Shown here: positions 20,640 to 32,271 of the stretch, one piece after another
Position numbering within the stretch: the first letter of the stretch is position 1
How the letters are laid out: each line of letters begins with the position of its first letter
Source of the DNA: Hyposmocoma kahamanoa
Taxonomy: Eukaryota > Arthropoda > Insecta > Lepidoptera > Cosmopterigidae
Length of the DNA: 64,000 nucleotides
Assembly (NCBI RefSeq): GCF_003589595.1
Contig: NW_020653409.1
Coordinates: 3,716,982-3,780,981 of the forward strand
Reading direction: 5' to 3'
Notes under the pieces: generated by a model
What the model was told of the DNA's origin: nothing
The model's input: the letters and a program-made list of their open reading frames with translations, nothing else
Database searches by the model: none
Translations under genes and position numbers: made by a program

Positions 20640-21437
20640 TAGAGGTGGGTGATAAATAACGTCACGATGATCCGCCGGCAAACAGTATCACCGTGACTCG
20701 TTCCGAAGGAACGACGTTCCAAAGTCACATAGGTGTTCCTCCGTTCCAATAGCTATCTCCGTCTCTCACATCACGACATACGTATTTGATACAATGCGCG
20801 ATCTCCGTTCCGTGGTAACTGAGCGCGCCACTCGTTGTAGTTCTCTTCAAATCGAGCCATTTCGGCGATGAGAACGAATGAAATAGGATGACTTTCTTTT
20901 CTCACTCACAAGGGTCGTAGGTGCTTATTACTACTAGAGAGGGCGGATGAAAAAAGTCTGCAGCAGTTATTATAAACCTATTTATGAACAAAGTAAAATA
21001 TTTTTGTATATTTGTATTATTATAGGAAGAGTTGGTATTTTATATTTATGTATAATCTATTTTGTGTATTCTAATAGACATATAATTACATTGTACTTTA
21101 TTGCTATTTTTAACAATCCTAAGATTCGCATTACATAAGTAACAAACAAAATTACATTAAATACAAAATTAACTTTGGATGGAATTTAAACTTATTGCAA
21201 AGGGAGTAAAAACTTAAATCATTGTATAAAAAACGGCTATAAGTATTAGAAAGAAGCCGCTGGCTAAAACCGTATATCGTGATGTACGTTATAGGCGTGA
21301 CAAGGTCACGGAAGTAACAGTCGTGACAAAATCACGATGATTTAACACTGTGTTTTTTTTTGGAACCGGAACGACGGTCACGGCGATAGAAATGTAACGC
21401 TATTCCCCATGTCTAGTTCACTTCACTTCACTGTCTA
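20640..21437. mobile_element. Non-autonomous hAT-like element with 8-bp target duplication
   Basis: Left end TAGAGGTGGGTGATAAATAA and, near the right end, AACGCTATTCCCCATGTCTA, whose inverse begins TAGACATGGGGAATAGCGTT. The form TAGAGNTGGG is typical of insect hAT ends. Perfect 8-bp duplications GTTTGTAG are at 20632-20639 and 21438-21445. The right end shows a tandem copy of TGTCTAGTT. No transposase frame was seen. Confidence 0.78.
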
Positions 21438-21680
21438 GTTTGTAGATCGAGTAGTTTTTTGACAGTTAACAATTTGTCATAGACTAAGGAGAAGATTTGT
21501 GTTTTTTTAGTATTAATGCTTTGCCTTCGCATTTAGCCAATGAAAGAAATCTTGCTACTTGCTAGCTTAGTAGATCGAAAAAACTTGCTATAGCAAAGAA
21601 TAATACAAAGACAAAAAAAAAACAAACTATGGAAGAATATCCTAGGATGCTAGATTTCCTTAGAGGATGGAAAAAATGAA

Positions 21681-21960
21681 GATTATGCTAAAACTGCTGA
21701 TGAAGCTGGTACTGCTGATGATTCTGCTGGTGCTGATGATGACGAGTAATCAGGCATGACATCGATATTGGCATCAGCACCATCACCACCGGCATTATTA
21801 GGACTTTTAGCATAATCATCATCAGCACCATCAATATCATTAGCATCATCAGTCATCAGCAACATCAGAATCAAAGCATAATCAGCAACATCAACATTTA
21901 TATAATAATATCATCAACCGCATCAGCATTATTAGCATCTTCGTCATTACCTTCATTCCA
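21681..21960. repeat. GAT/ATC-rich simple repeat
   Basis: A run of degenerate GCTGAT and GATGAT units turns, near 21750, into CATCAGCA and ATCATC units, so both strands of the same trinucleotide appear in succession. Short open frames here are low-complexity and are not called genes. Confidence 0.8.
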
Positions 21961-23246
21961 GTAGCAGTAGGTAGAGCTCCCTGTGAAAGAATTCATCTAG
22001 AGACGTACTGCCATCATACTTATTGTCGGGGGAACTAACATTTGATTAGGAGTCTCCATTTCGGTAATTTAGTCACCAAATCAAAACCGTGTAAATGTCG
22101 TGGCAACCAAATTAGCGTGATTTACGGGGATCTATTGTTATCAGTCCGTAGACGACATGAATTAATGCTTGGTGTGCAAAAATGAAAGTCGTAGCCATTG
22201 AAATAACAAAGTAATAACGTTAAATCCCTCTCCTGTGAAATTTGGTTCACCAATACTACGTACGCGGATTTGCACTATCCCCGACGTTATTTCTTCCTCC
22301 AAGCAGGTTTGTACTGCTGTATGAAAAATTGTAACGAAACTAACTAACTGTAACGAAAAGTTAGTTATCTACTGCATTTTTTTTACATGGCACCGCTACA
22401 ATTAAAATCAAACTTTGACATGAGTAGTTTTGTCCTACGATGCAGTAAAACCATTTCCCGAAATCCGGAATTCAAAAAGTCATCGCTAAACATTATTCAG
22501 TGGTTTTAACAACTCTATAACACTCCTAGCAGCTATATGTGGCTATGGCTTCATGTATCTTTGTATGTGGAATACCTCCGACCTTCCGACCATTGCATTG
22601 AATTAATCATACAAATTGTCGTAAATAATTTTCGCAAATACTTTAGAAAAAATAAAAGTCCTATTTCTTTGACTTTACTTTATTACGATGAAGCTAAAAT
22701 AAAAATTGGAATTATTTCTTAATGGGTAGAAATAATTTAAAAAGTAAAGTACTCGCAAATACCCATGCGCTGTAATGTTTAAATTCCAATTATATTTTGT
22801 TGTGGTCGATCCTCATTCTTCAACAACTATAGAAGTGATTCTGAATAAATATCTTCTGTTATTTGCAAATGATAAATTGAGTTATCTTTATCTTCAGGTT
22901 CATTTTATCTTGTTTTTTTCAAGTGTAATTTAATCATTTTTAATCTATTTTTATCGTACATACATTAAATATCAAGTTTACGCTATAATGTCAAATGCGT
23001 TAAAGAGACAGTTCAACCTTTTGTCATATAATGAAAGATATAACGATGAGATGAATCGGTGCAAATAATATTTCGTCAACTACACACATTTTTGCAAATT
23101 AGTTAACTTAAAAAATGATTAAGACTTCAAATATTTTATTAATTAACTTTATTAAGATAACAAAGATATTGTGTTCACTATAGGTTAGACCTTATATTAA
23201 CTTAACTCATACACTAGCTATAATATACCTAATCATAATAAAATAT

Positions 23247-26186
23247 TTACTCTGGGGAATATTTAATTGCCCTAATGGCCTTTTTCGCCGTCCTCGAGGC
23301 TTCCTCTTGTACTCTGATCCGTCTTTCTTTCTCTGCCAATCCAATTACTACATCATGTTGTAAAGCGTTTTTTACTGAAGACTTTGCAAATAGTTTGCTT
23401 AGAACATAATCATCATCATTACCAAGTTTCTTTTGTTTATCTCTTTTGTGTTTCTTCTTTTTCACTTTTTTCACTGCTACCAAATTCTCTATCTCAGATT
23501 CTAAACGTGAATGTTTTCGTTTTCGTCGATTTGCAATTTTATCTTTATCCTTAACAATGTTTACATTATGCTGTGAGAATTCTTGCTCTGGCCTTTCGTC
23601 TTTTAGTGGTTTTAAGTTACTGGCTGCTATAGGTATATCTTTATTAACTTTTTCAGGTTCCTCTTCATCAGCATCTTTTTTTGATTCTTCAACATCCGAT
23701 ATTTCTCCTTCTTCCAGTTCCTCCTTTTTCATTATAACTTCCTTAATCAAATTCTCTTCGTAATCTTTCTTAACATGCATTGTAACTATATCAAGTTCTG
23801 ATAAAACATTGTCAAATGGAACATCAGTCACTTTGTCATCAATCAAGTTGATTTCAGGTTCTTCAACTTGAGGTGGATTCAGTAACAGTTCCCTTTCTTT
23901 CTTATACCTTTCCCTAGGATCTTCTTTGGGTTCTTTTGCTTTTTCAGTATCTCTCGAAATTTTTTTACTAATCTCTTTTGCCATCCTTTTCATTTCATCC
24001 AATCTTTTCTTTGAAAATGAGACACCTCCACTTAAAGGCACACTGTTATTTCTTTCCATATTTTTGTGGCTTACATTCACTTTTGTGTGTTTAAAAAGGG
24101 ATGCAGTTTCAGTATCTCCTTCACTATTCAGCTCTTCTAAAGTGAACAGACCTTGTAAAGTACTGGTAGTAAGAACATTTTTTTGATTTGGATCAATCAA
24201 AATCTTGTTGCTCAAAAAATGTTTGAAGATCTGTCTCTGATATATTTTTTCTTCAATAGTTCCAGCAGACAACAATCTGTAGACAGTGACATTTCTATGT
24301 TGACCTATTCTCCATGCTCTTTCTTTAGCTTGGTTATCAGTAGCTGGGTTCCAATCAGGGTCGTAAATGATTACTCTGTCAGCACCAGTCAAATTGACCC
24401 CTAATCCTCCAACCCTCGTTGTTGACAAAAACACCAAGTACTCTGAACTCTCATTAAAAGTTTTGATCAGACTTTGTCTCTGACCAACACTGACAGTGCC
24501 ATCCATTTTCAAGTATTTATAATTTTGGTTTTGTAAATACTGTTCTAATAAACAAAGCATGGCTCTGGATTGAGAGAACATTAGAGTTCTGTGACCTTGT
24601 TTTTGCCAGATTTTTAATAAGGAATTCACAACTGTCATCTTTCCACATCTTTTCCAATGACCAAACTTTTCTACGTCAATGTGTTCCATCTCTTCCTGGG
24701 CTTCATACAAGTATAAATCTGGGTGATTGCATATTTTTCGTAATGTAGACAGTGCAACTAACACTCTAGCCCGCAAAGGATCCCCAAATCTACTTTCTTT
24801 ATCAAGTATACTTCTCACTGTGCTGCTCATAAGATATCCCATATACAAATCCCGCTGTTCACGAGTTAATGCACAAAATAACACTTGCTCATTCTTTTCT
24901 GGTAAATTAATGTGTTCTTGAACTTCAGCTTTGGTTCTTCTCAGCATATATGGAGTAATAATGTTTTTCAATGCCTTAGCAATTTCCAATGCTGATGCTT
25001 CTTGCAATTCAGTGGCATTGGCATATCCACCTTGAGTTATAGGTTGAGCAAAATGCTCCATAAATACATTATAAGTACCTAGTAATCCTGGCCGCATGAA
25101 ATCAAATAAAGACCATAGTTCTTGAAGACTATTTTGCATTGGAGAACCAGTCACAAGTATTTTGTGGGGTGTCTGGAATTTTTTAATAAACTTACTAACT
25201 TGAGTTTCTGGATTCCTGATCTTGTGCCCTTCATCCAAAATGAGGTAGTGCCATTTTCGAGACATTAAATCAGCAGCATACCTCACAGCACCTGCATATG
25301 TAATTAATAAGATACCATGCGAGGATTGTACTTCCCTAATGAGTTTATTATGATTTCCAACATGCGAGCCTGAGTGATGCAATACTGCTACTCTTAACGA
25401 TGGGTACCAGTAATGAAAATGTGAAACCCACTGGAAAATAACTGTAGCTGGAGCAACAATTATAGACGGTCCCAGGCCACCGCAAGAACCACTGTCTGTC
25501 TTACAGAGGCCAGTCAGGAAACCTATAATCTGAACAGTTTTCCCTAAGCCCATTTCATCGCCAAGAAGACCTCCGGACTTAGTTTGGTGAAGTTCCCATA
25601 ACCATTTAATTCCAATCTTCTGATATTTATAAAGCTGTTTCCAGATGTAATTAGGAACGCATAAGCCATTCTGCAGTTCATGAAGTTCATTTGGATCATC
25701 ATTTCCACTCAAAACGTATTGTAAATCAGCAGTGTATGGATCGCCTTTGTATGTTTTTGCACACGCCGCCGCCAAGTCCTTCTTCCAGTTACTCACTCTT
25801 TCATTGTAAAGCGTAGTATCCCCATCGTCGATAATTTTCTTAACATGTTGTTTTACGCGGGAAAACGTTGGAAAAGAAGGTGAAAAATGTTCATCTTCTT
25901 CATCACACGAAGGTAAATATTCGTCTTCATCGGAATTCACAGACGTACCACCTTTCGACGACGAATGTCCTGCATTCGTAGATTCTTTGACGCATTTCTT
26001 GGTCTTGCCTTGTTTCTTTCCTATCGACTCTGCAGCAGCTCTGCTTTTATCAGAAACATTGTGTTCTTTCTTGCTGTTTTCACATTTTTGTTTCGCGAGT
26101 GCTAGTTGCGATTCCAGATATTTGTTTATATCAGCCATCGTAATAGGTGTTCGATATTCAAATAATTTCTTATTTGTTTGTATCAT
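23247..26186 (-). CDS. ERCC6: DNA excision repair protein ERCC-6/CSB-like SNF2 ATPase
   Basis: One open frame of 979 codons, no intron. SNF2 helicase motifs in order: Walker A GDEMGLGKT (209-217), DEGH box (318-321), TGSPMQN (346-352), LRRTKAEV (near 415), LRKICNHPDLYLY (near 482), DPDWNPATD (609-617) and QAKERAWRIGQ (619-629). GTIEEKIYQRQIFK follows, typical of CSB and not other SNF2 members. Acidic and basic low-complexity segments and a Lys/Arg-rich stretch (about 880-915, likely nuclear localisation) lie C-terminal. CSB remodels stalled RNA polymerase II and starts transcription-coupled repair in the nucleus. An in-frame stop precedes the first ATG at 26186; an ATG at 26139 (MADINKYLES) has better context and may be the true start (963 residues). 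Compared with about 1,490 residues in human CSB, N- and C-terminal parts are short; the human ubiquitin-binding and winged-helix tail is not seen. The promoter side faces PUM3. Confidence 0.93.
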   Translation of the reverse strand: MIQTNKKLFEYRTPITMADINKYLESQLALAKQKCENSKKEHNVSDKSRAAAESIGKKQGKTKKCVKESTNAGHSSSKGGTSVNSDEDEYLPSCDEEDEHFSPSFPTFSRVKQHVKKIIDDGDTTLYNERVSNWKKDLAAACAKTYKGDPYTADLQYVLSGNDDPNELHELQNGLCVPNYIWKQLYKYQKIGIKWLWELHQTKSGGLLGDEMGLGKTVQIIGFLTGLCKTDSGSCGGLGPSIIVAPATVIFQWVSHFHYWYPSLRVAVLHHSGSHVGNHNKLIREVQSSHGILLITYAGAVRYAADLMSRKWHYLILDEGHKIRNPETQVSKFIKKFQTPHKILVTGSPMQNSLQELWSLFDFMRPGLLGTYNVFMEHFAQPITQGGYANATELQEASALEIAKALKNIITPYMLRRTKAEVQEHINLPEKNEQVLFCALTREQRDLYMGYLMSSTVRSILDKESRFGDPLRARVLVALSTLRKICNHPDLYLYEAQEEMEHIDVEKFGHWKRCGKMTVVNSLLKIWQKQGHRTLMFSQSRAMLCLLEQYLQNQNYKYLKMDGTVSVGQRQSLIKTFNESSEYLVFLSTTRVGGLGVNLTGADRVIIYDPDWNPATDNQAKERAWRIGQHRNVTVYRLLSAGTIEEKIYQRQIFKHFLSNKILIDPNQKNVLTTSTLQGLFTLEELNSEGDTETASLFKHTKVNVSHKNMERNNSVPLSGGVSFSKKRLDEMKRMAKEISKKISRDTEKAKEPKEDPRERYKKERELLLNPPQVEEPEINLIDDKVTDVPFDNVLSELDIVTMHVKKDYEENLIKEVIMKKEELEEGEISDVEESKKDADEEEPEKVNKDIPIAASNLKPLKDERPEQEFSQHNVNIVKDKDKIANRRKRKHSRLESEIENLVAVKKVKKKKHKRDKQKKLGNDDDYVLSKLFAKSSVKNALQHDVVIGLAEKERRIRVQEEASRTAKKAIRAIKYSPE

Positions 26187-26770
26187 TAATTGCTACGAAA
26201 ACATAACTCCATAAATGAAATATTTTGCAATAATAAATTCATTATTTTTAAAATTACTTCGTGCACGGCACAAAAACAAAACATGTTCAGACATATTTTG
26301 TTTTTTTACGGCTCTGGGTACTTTGAAATTTGAGCCAAGAAAGACATATTTTGTTGTGTCCGGTGTGTGTGACCACAAACACAAATTAGATAGAGACAGT
26401 ACGTACACAAACTAATAAGAGATACCTATAGTACGCCGCCGCCGCCGGCGCCGTGTAATGCAGGATTACGATACAATGGACCAAGTTAGTACTCTTTGCG
26501 TAGACCTTAGTCTGGCAACAGTGAAAGCCACAGACAGAGTACTGTAAAAAAAAATAAAGTCAAATTGTCAATTTCAACTTCTGTACAGTACCGCACGTGT
26601 AGTTTTGTACAAAATTAAATACTTAATAAATATATATACATTTTATTCAATTAAGAAGTGTTTATTTCTTTTAAGGTAAGTAATGTAATGGGTTTTGAAA
26701 AAAAAAACACTGACATTTTGTTTGTAACCTCAAACTGTAATTGTAACCTCTGCACTTGTTTTTAATAGAA
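26187..26770. promoter_or_regulatory. Bidirectional promoter region between ERCC6 and PUM3
   Basis: The start codons of ERCC6 (minus) and PUM3 (plus) lie about 585 bases apart, head to head. The space has an isolated GC-rich run of GCC units (26435-26453) in an otherwise AT-rich background, and no recognisable repeat. A shared promoter is inferred from this layout; no core element was proven. Confidence 0.6.
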
Positions 26771-29700
26771 ATGCCGAAAACTAAAATAAAAGGCAATGCG
26801 AGAGACGCGCCTGTGGCCAAGAAAAAGAAAGTGCAATTCGTTAAATCCGAAGACAATCAGGCGGAGAAGACCGGTGGAAAAGAGAACTTAAATGGACAAG
26901 TAAGGGAGTTTAACAAATCGCATTTAAATCAGAAAGGCGAAAAGAAATTTTTAAATAAAGGTGGAAAGAATGTACAGTTTAACAAGAGCGGTCCAAAAGT
27001 AGCTAAAAACCTCAATAAACCTGGCCATGGTAAATCAAATTTTCCTAAAGACAAACAGTTCTCAAAAGAAGGCGCTAATGGAGACAAACCAAAGTGGTCA
27101 GAGATGAAGAAGGAAAAAAAACAATTGAGGATCGTGAGGCGTAAAGCAAAGGCTAGTGCTGAGGTGTTTGAGATCTCGCATAAAGCTAAATTGCTGGCTG
27201 CACAAATACAAAGGTATTATAAGTGTAGTTTATATGCTTATGGTAATTTAAGCTTTACACTTTGGTCAGTTTTCTAAAAAATACTTGTATAGTTTCTTAC
27301 CTGAATTATTGTATCATACTCTATGTATTTTAGGAAAGTGGTGAAACAGGATTTCAAGTTAAATGCTTGCAAAGAGCTACATGGCTTAATGAAAGGACAG
27401 TACAAATCTATTGCTCTAACACATGATCTGAGCAGAGTTATACAGGTGTTACTTAAATACAGTCCTGAAGACGTAAAGATTGAAATAACCGAGGAATTAT
27501 TGGACCTTATTGTCCAAATGGTGCAATCAAAATATGCTCAACATGCTGTGAAGCGTATATTAAAGTATGGTACAGATTTTATTCGTCATGAAGTGTTAAA
27601 GAAATTTTACGGACACATAGTTTCTTTAGCAGCACATAGTATCAGTGCTCCCATTTTGAATTATGCCTATACCGAATTTGCTACTAAGAAAGAGAAAATT
27701 CATATGCACCAGGAATTTTATGGTGACATGTATAAAAATGTAAGTAAATAGTTTTTTACCTTGATTGCTATTATTAGGATATATAAGGACCCAACACAAA
27801 TAAAACAGTATTTTAATTTAAACTACATGTTTGGTTCTTTTTTACTAAACATAATTTTGTGGTGTTGCCTAAAAATGATGAAACAGTGCACATTATAATT
27901 TTCTCTCATTTTCAGACAAAAGATGATAAAGTAAAGACACTCGGTGACACATACAAAGATAGCCCTGAGATGAAAGGTGCCATTATGCAATCATGTAAAG
28001 CCAACATACAAAGAATTCTAGATAAAAATCTGCATGATGGAGAGTAAGCCTTACATAATAATTATTATTCTATTAAATTATATTTTAATATGTACTCATT
28101 TAGGTATAAATTAATGCTATGCAGTTAATAGTTGACACAATAATACTATCTTTTATTGAAGGGACTAGCTAAAACAACTAACTGCACATGCCAAACCATG
28201 AAACCATGCAAAGGAATCATGCTAGGGGTTCAACAATTTCACTTAAAACATGTCTTTAAAAAATGTATATATTTCAGACTCCTTCACTCAGTGCTTTATG
28301 ACTACTTGCAAGTGTGTAACCCTGCAGAACGTGTAGAACTGATATCTACATTGAGCTCTTTGATTGTGCCACTGAGTAATTCACTTCCAGGTGTCAATGC
28401 AGCTAGCATGTGTGTTTGGCAGGGCACTAATAAAGACAAAAAGGTACAAACATTATGATACTATTTTTAGATCCTCAATTAATTTGGCCACCAAAAATGC
28501 TAAATATTTTAGTAGATATTATAGTTTTAACTGGACAGATAATGACAATATACTAATTTCATATTTATTCTTGCAGACTATTCTGAAGGTAGTAAAAGAA
28601 CATGCTGTCTCATTAAGCAAACACAAAACCGGTTACAGGCTTTTGATTACCATATTTGACTCTGTTGATGACACAGTTTTGGTCAAAAAGGCGATTGTAT
28701 CCACATTGGCAAACAATGTGCAAGACATTGCCAAGGATCACTGGGGCAATATGGTGTGTATGACTATGTAACATTTTACACGATTTCTAGTTTCTCTTTA
28801 TAAATTTCCATGTATAAAAATATTATCTTCCACAGACATTACACTGGTTGGTAAAGCCAAAAGACCCAATGGCGTTTCATCCAAGTTTTATAAAATTCCT
28901 CGAAGAAGGCGTCAAAAGTGGAACCTCCAAGAAAGACGCAGACGTAAGAGTAACGGAACTGAGAGAAGCAATTTTACCTGTGTTGACAAAAGACTTACAG
29001 GAAAATCCAAAGTTCTGGCTTAGTAGTAAGACAACTATGCTACTGGCTGTAGCTGTTTTATCTATTGGTAAGAAATGATATATTAGTTACATAGGGCGCA
29101 CTATAAGTTTCCGGAACTGGCCACTTACTTAAACAATATTTAAAAAGTAATTATACATATGTTTGAAAATGGAACTCTTTGGCAGTATGAATACAGTTTG
29201 TTTCATCTGACTGTCATTTGTTTTTACATTGTGGCGTTATTTTAGAAATTGGTTGTCTACATCACCATGGATTTAACTCGTGAAAATTTTCGTAGTATGA
29301 TTTTCTACGACTAAGTGTAATTTAACACCTCAGTGGAGCTTCGCTCGGCTTTAAACTGCTTTTGGCGATGAAGCACCATGCAAGACGACTTTTTGTAGCT
29401 GGTTTGCTGAATTCAAACGCGGTCGTGTGAATCTCAGTGACGAATTTCGTGATCCCGTCCACTGCTGTGAACAACAAAACCATTGGTTTTTTTGCGCCGT
29501 ATGATCAAAACAGACAGGCATGTAACATACCATGAGATTCGGGCATCTTTAGGCATAGGCATGAGTCAAATATAATCAATACTACACAAACATTTGGGTG
29601 TAAAAAAGCTGTGCTCTCGGTGGATCCCACATAATTTGACGAGGCTCAAAAAACGGATTGCGTCACTTGGTGCAATGCCATGCTTACCAGATTCAACGAT

Positions 29701-31564
29701 GGGGCGTCAAATTTGATGTGGGACATACTAATAGCTGACGAAACATGGATTTATAGTTACGTTTATAGATTAGTAGTATGGGTCTTTCAAGATGAGCCGA
29801 AACCAACTAAAAAACCAAAAACTTATTTATTTCCAAAAATTAAGAACCACTTACGCGTTCAACGATTTTCATCACCTGAAGAGGCCGTCGAAGAGTATGA
29901 AAAATATGTTTCAGAGATTGTCACGGATGAGTGGCATAAATGTTTTTATGGAAAAAGTGCAATAACACTAACGGAGAATATTTTGAGAAACAATAAATTC
30001 CTTTCTGGCCATTTATAGTATTTTTTCTTATTAATTCCGGAAACTTATAGTGTTCCCCATTTATACCTTGCAATTATTGAAAATTCTTTCATTTGCTTCA
30101 TATTTTCTAGTTTTTCAAATTGATTGTTTTCAAACTGCCTCCGTGGCCGAACGGTTACCATGCCGGACTGCCACGCACAGGTCCCAGGTTCGATTCCCGG
30201 GCCGGGAGAAATGTTTGTATGGCCTACATTTATTTCTCTCGTGAGTTTGGGTGTAATTTGTGGTAGTTTGGGTGTAATTTGTGGTTGTTTGTGCCCATGG
30301 CACCCGCGACACAAGGTTTCCCTAGTGCGGGGCTATGTTGAGTGTGTGCGTTATTTATTATTTTTCATTTACAAACTAGTTTTACCTACTAAAGCTCAAT
30401 TTACATTGTTGCGGAACCTAAGCGAAATGCGCGGATCATTCAAGGAGCTCGAGCAATCCCGTGACTGCCTCTTCCTGCCTGTAGTAGGTGTTCAATTGTT
30501 TAGTCTAGATCTTTTACATGATAAAGATAATGGACTTGGATATTGTTTGCGTTTCTCTTATTTGTGAAGCAGAAGAGAAAAAAAAAAGGTATTTGGGTTC
30601 ATGATTTGTCGAAAACTTTTTAGACAATATGAAACATTTCACAAAGTTTTAAACTCTATCCACCTATTTTAACATGACTTTTCCACATGCATTATTCAAG
30701 AGAATTTTTGTCGCTAAAGTTTCTAGCTTTGCACAAACACTAGAAATAATTATATTGCACAAATCAGCAACAAATGGATTAACTTAATATCTAATTTCAT
30801 GTACCACGCCGGCACGTCAAGCTACACATTGACGTATCTTGAAATGAAATGACTGAAAGAATGAATGAATGAAAGAAATGACTATAAAGTTCATTATGCT
30901 ATGTACAATATCGTTATAAAAATTAGCTTGTATTCCGTTTCCGCCGCAATGTAAATTGAGCTTAAGTCTGTCGTATACTGTGTCTTGTATTTTCTGTAAG
31001 CAACTTTAAAACTTTCCACCTCCGACTATTTTACGACTTGCTGTAGCATATATCATATTTGTTTTTTATATTACCGAAAGAAATATTATTTACAGAATCT
31101 ACTAAAGAAATATTAGAAGCACTGGCAAAGGTAATCTGCCAGACAGACTGGAAAATATACATAGAAGGCAAAGAGATATTGGCAGTTGAAGATGCTGGGA
31201 TCCATATGTGTCTCAAGAAACTAGCTGCCTTGGATAAAGAGAAAATGGATTGTACACTTGGAGAAGTGATTTCACAACATTTGGATGAACATACTGTGAG
31301 TAACATACTTATTATAATAATGGTAGGTGACAGGATGTCTGTTATATACATCAAGTACTATAATTACATTATCAATTTTTTATTTTACAGATTAGAAAAT
31401 GGTTGCCAACAAATAGAGGATGTTTCTTCTTACTGAAGCTAGTGGAAAGTAATAAAGAGTCTGTTGCTAGCAAATTAATAAAGAAATTAAGACCTCATTC
31501 AACTATGTTAAAGCAGCAATCCACTGAAGGGGCAAAACTGTTGTTAAGAAATGTACAGAAGTAA
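26771..31564 (+). CDS. PUM3: Pumilio homolog 3 (Puf-A / penguin), nucleolar RNA-binding protein
   Basis: Eight exons: 26771-27213, 27334-27739, 27916-28043, 28278-28443, 28577-28753, 28836-29067, 31096-31295 and 31391-31564 (TAA). All borders are GT-AG, phases join exactly and give 641 residues (human PUM3 is 648). The N-terminal 130 residues are very Lys/Asn-rich (AKKKKVQF; KWSEMKKEKKQLR), as in the family. The rest follows the divergent Puf-A repeat fold: LTHDLSRVIQVLLKYSPED, SKYAQHAVKRILKYG, MCVWQGTNKDKK, SKKDADVRVTELRE, IRKWLPTNRGCFFLLKL. Puf-A proteins bind RNA/DNA with little sequence preference and act in large-subunit ribosome biogenesis in the nucleolus. The long intron 29068-31095 hosts a decayed mariner, a SINE and a MITE; other introns are under 250 bases. 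An AATAAA overlaps the stop codon (31563-31568) and another is at 31855-31860; the latter is the more plausible poly(A) signal. Confidence 0.95.
29094..30059 (+). mobile_element. Decayed mariner element, copy 1, in PUM3 intron 6
   Basis: Ends are inverted: CACTATAAGTTTCCGGAACT (29099) against AATTCCGGAAACTTATAGTG (about 30033). A TA precedes the left end. Inside is a broken transposase in plus orientation. It starts near 29267 (MDLTRENFRSMIFYD), then has stops and frameshifts, but ETWIYSY, DEPKPTKK and the C-terminal FSSPEEAVEEYEKYVSE are still readable. A central part present in copy 2 is deleted (FFNKTGHVATVA block absent), so at 966 bp it is shorter than a full mariner of about 1.3 kb. It cannot encode transposase. 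Confidence 0.88.
30137..30350 (+). mobile_element. tRNA-derived SINE, family A, best-preserved copy
   Basis: Head GCCTCCGTGGCCGAACGG, box B AGGTTCGATTCCCGGG, and body CTACATTTATTTCTCTCGTG. An 18-base GTTTGGGTGTAATTTGTG unit is tandemly doubled, then TTTCCCTAGTGCGGGGCTAT and GAGTGTGTGCGTTATTTATT. It sits directly after the mariner in PUM3 intron 6. Confidence 0.85.
30392..30966. mobile_element. MITE with inverted ends in PUM3 intron 6
   Basis: Left end AAGCTCAATTTACATTGTTG followed by CGGAA; right end TTCCGCCGCAATGTAAATTG followed by AGCTTAA. The inverted pair spans about 24 bp. The interior carries a stretch related to the 1490-1700 element (near 30805). No coding capacity. Flanks fit a 3-bp TAA/TTA target, so PIF/Harbinger origin is possible but not proven. 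Confidence 0.6.
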
Positions 31565-32271
31565 TAAACTTTTCCATTTTACTATGCCATTTTATTATAT
31601 CACATAAAACACGAAAATTATAGATTATAATATATATATTTTATATATAATCCCTATAAAATATATAAATACCATCTAATTAAACTCTTATTCTATAATT
31701 ATATAACTGTTGATATTGGTTAAACAGTTTAATAGACTTTATTATGTATTTTCTACTCAATACATGCTAATATAACGATACATTGCCCGTTGTAAAACTT
31801 TAACTGTTCTTGCTAAAATAAGTAACACAGTATGAGTAGCATCATGTCTCCTTCAATAAAAAGCTAAGGACTGAGCTCAATTCAACGAAAGCTGTTTCGA
31901 AAATGCCAAGTCCTAAGAATCGTCAATAACCAATTTCCATCCAATCATTGAAACTTTTTCGGCCGTTGCCGATGAAGCTCACTCATATAATTACAAAAAC
32001 GAAACCTTGAAGCATTGCTCTATGAAATATGTAGGTTTTTTTTTCTTATGGCAAATTTATCTACACCTTATGAACATATTATATGAAGGACATCAGTCCA
32101 TTTAATCAATAATCATGCTTGCTGGACTTTAAACTGCACTGACACATAGTTTCATAACGTGAAATCAGAATTTTGAAAATACATGTTAATTACATAATAT
32201 TCATTATGTACTTGTCCACACCTTGGCAATGGGCACGTGATGAACACTATTTATGACAGTCAGGGACTTTT
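31565..32271. other. Convergent 3' space between PUM3 and DTYMK
   Basis: The two genes end tail to tail, 707 bases apart. The stretch is AT-rich with TATATA runs (31630-31670) and an AATAAA at 31855-31860 for PUM3. No gene or clear repeat was recognised. Confidence 0.6.

Larger units (their letters stand above)
20367..23246. other. Intergenic stretch between the MAP kinase kinase and ERCC6
   Basis: No gene recognised. It holds the promoter side of the kinase gene, a hAT-like element (20640-21437), a GAT/ATC-rich simple-repeat tract (21681-21960), a short R280 fragment (about 21957-22020) and AT-rich sequence. ERCC6 3' UTR should lie at the right end; minus-strand AATAAA hexamers are at 23135-23140 and near 23150. 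Confidence 0.55.

Noticed and set aside
23446..24921. Several plus-strand open frames of 64-105 codons
   Set aside because: They are shadows of the ERCC6 coding sequence on the opposite strand, with composition explained by its Lys/Glu-rich regions.
31563..31568. AATAAA overlapping the PUM3 stop codon as poly(A) signal
   Set aside because: Use would place cleavage within about 30 bases of the stop; a better-placed AATAAA exists at 31855-31860, so it is probably incidental.
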